Below, piece by piece: positions 55,314-56,560 of a DNA stretch of 56,560 nt. The notes beneath the pieces are model-generated. The model was not told the DNA's origin. It did no database searches and was given only the letters and a program-made list of their open reading frames with translations. Origin of the DNA: an uncultured Alphaproteobacteria bacterium (GTDB lineage Bacteria; Pseudomonadota; Alphaproteobacteria; Thalassobaculales; Thalassobaculaceae); NCBI GenBank assembly GCA_937776645.1, contig CALMRI010000041.1, positions 1-56,560 of the forward strand, read 5' to 3'. Within the stretch, counting starts at the first letter, position 1, and each line of letters opens with the position of its first letter. The position numbers and the translations under genes were made by a program.

Positions 55314-56354
55314 TTACGCCGGTGCCAGCATCACCTTGATCTGATCGCTCGGCTTTTTCAGCGCCTCGAAGGCGGCGGAAAAATCATCGAAACCGACGGT
55401 ATGGGTTACCAGCCCCGCCGCGTCGATGCGCCCCTGGGCCAGCATGTCGACGGCCATGTCGAAATCGACCCGTTCGTAGCAAAAACAGAACGCGATATCG
55501 ACTTCCTTGATTACCGCTTCCGCCGGCTTGAAATTATCGGCGACCATGCACAGACCGACCACCACGACCCGGCCATAAACCGGCGCGTGGTCGATGGCGA
55601 TCTGCATTGAGCCGGGAACCCCGACCGCATCGAACACCACGGTCGGCGCGGCGCCGGCGATCTGATTAAAGCGCTCGGCGACGTTCTCCTTGGAGGCGTC
55701 GATCGCGGCGGTTGCTCCAAAGCGGGTGGCCTGCTCGGCCCGGGCCATCACCAGATCGCTGACGACGATATGCCTGGCGCCAAAGAAGGCGCACCACAGC
55801 GCCACCGACAGGCCGACCGGGCCGCCACCGATGATCAGCACGGTGTCTCCGGGTTTCAGCCTTGCCCGCTTGGCCGCATGCAACCCAACCGCCAGCGGCT
55901 CGACCAGCGCGCCTTCCTGAAAGCTGACATTCTCCGGCAGATGCAGGGTTTCTCGCGCCCCAATGCGGGTGTACTCGGAATAGGCGCCCGGATTGTCTTG
56001 CCCCCCCCGGCCGATCACATTGGGACAGCGGTGCGGACGGCCGGCCAAACAATCCGGGCAGATCGCACAACCCATCTGCGGCATCGCGCAAACCCGGTCG
56101 CCGATCTTCCAACCGCCTTTGGCTTCCCGGCCGATGGCGACGACTTCACCGGCAAACTCATGGCCCATGACCGAGCCGGGATGCAAATCACGCCAGCCCG
56201 ACTCCTCGTTGTTCACCTCCGACCAATGCAGATCAGTACCGCAAATGCCGCAGGCGCAGACCTTGAGGATTAGATCATTCGGGCCGGGCTCGGGATCGGC
56301 GATGTTCTCGATCGATAGCGGCAATCCGGAGCGATGGAATACGGCGGCTTTCAT
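55314..56354 (-). CDS. Zinc-dependent alcohol dehydrogenase (MDR family)
   Basis: ATG 56354 with AGGGAGG upstream gives 346 residues of a medium-chain zinc alcohol/polyol dehydrogenase. The catalytic-zinc motif is CACGICGTDLH with GSVMGHEFAGEVVAIG. The structural-zinc cysteines lie in MGCAICPDCLAGRPHRCPNV. The NAD(P)-binding motif is VLIIGGGPVGLSVALWCAFF, followed by VSDLVMARAEQATRFGA. The frame is intact. It likely oxidises an alcohol made by the co-transcribed dioxygenase, an inference from position. About 200 bases to the right of the start show no gene. Confidence 0.9.
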   Translation of the reverse strand: MKAAVFHRSGLPLSIENIADPEPGPNDLILKVCACGICGTDLHWSEVNNEESGWRDLHPGSVMGHEFAGEVVAIGREAKGGWKIGDRVCAMPQMGCAICPDCLAGRPHRCPNVIGRGGQDNPGAYSEYTRIGARETLHLPENVSFQEGALVEPLAVGLHAAKRARLKPGDTVLIIGGGPVGLSVALWCAFFGARHIVVSDLVMARAEQATRFGATAAIDASKENVAERFNQIAGAAPTVVFDAVGVPGSMQIAIDHAPVYGRVVVVGLCMVADNFKPAEAVIKEVDIAFCFCYERVDFDMAVDMLAQGRIDAAGLVTHTVGFDDFSAAFEALKKPSDQIKVMLAPA

Positions 56355-56560
56355 GGGCGGACCTCCCTTGGCCAAGTGCAGGACGCCATGGTGGAGGACA
56401 GATCCCCGGCTGACAATCATCCCGGCCGCGCCAATGCACTGTTATCAAGCTGATGGCGAGATCGAGTCGCTGGCAAACGCGCCTCACATGCCGATCTTTT
56501 CCATCATCCTGTTAATTTGGCATTGGCGCTTGCGGTTCCCCGCCACCCGACTAGCCTGGG

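Overview
The window is GC-rich DNA from an alphaproteobacterium, most likely Rhodospirillales-like. The clues are the RecA, DksA, GreA and CarAB sequence types, the remnants of a CckA hybrid kinase, FliX and an alphaproteobacterial flagellin, an ELM1-family protein, and a fused KorA with KorB. Genus cannot be fixed from the sequence alone. No tRNA, rRNA, CRISPR array, IS element or prophage was recognised.

Layout. 1-9.8 kb: a broken moxR-type ATPase, alaS and recA with frameshifts, a decayed cckA, an intact dksA, decayed fliX and flagellin remnants, then a YheT-type hydrolase and two small or unknown genes. 9.9-14.7 kb: an intact three-gene operon for a 2-oxoacid:ferredoxin oxidoreductase (korA, korB) and a FAD/iron-sulfur electron-transfer partner. 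15.2-19.2 kb: a CaiB-type CoA-transferase, the tail of an ilvA, a flavin reductase, a parS-like palindrome, a motA remnant, the N-end-rule transferase bpt and yqeY. 19.3-25.3 kb: carA, carB, greA and an Lrp-type regulator. 25.6-33.4 kb: an ELM1 protein, a broken glutamine amidotransferase, a membrane-anchored methyltransferase, trxB, an SPINDLY/OGT-like glycosyltransferase, a LysR regulator, a structured small-RNA candidate and rlmJ. 33.7-56.4 kb: an accessory catabolic region with two MFS transporters, acyl-CoA dehydrogenase, enoyl-CoA hydratase, two related flavin monooxygenases, GST, class III aminotransferase, PanB-like protein, CobW GTPase, carbamoylase-like nitrilase, phenylacetate-CoA ligase, phytanoyl-CoA dioxygenase and a zinc alcohol dehydrogenase.

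The main theme is gene breakage of two kinds. The first is real decay: cckA has lost its ATP-binding G box and has in-frame deletions, flagellin, motA, ilvA, nhaA and a racemase survive only as fragments, and fliX is interrupted and loses its normal C-terminus. This points to loss of motility and of the CckA-ChpT-CtrA signalling pathway, as in a lineage moving to a sessile or host-bound life. The second is one-base frame changes or single stop codons in genes whose protein sequence is otherwise excellent (alaS, recA, carA, carB, moxR, cobW, an acyl-CoA dehydrogenase). These are as likely to be sequencing or assembly errors as very recent pseudogenes. The sequence alone cannot decide, but the uneven distribution (korAB and the two monooxygenases are clean over several kb) deserves read-level checking.
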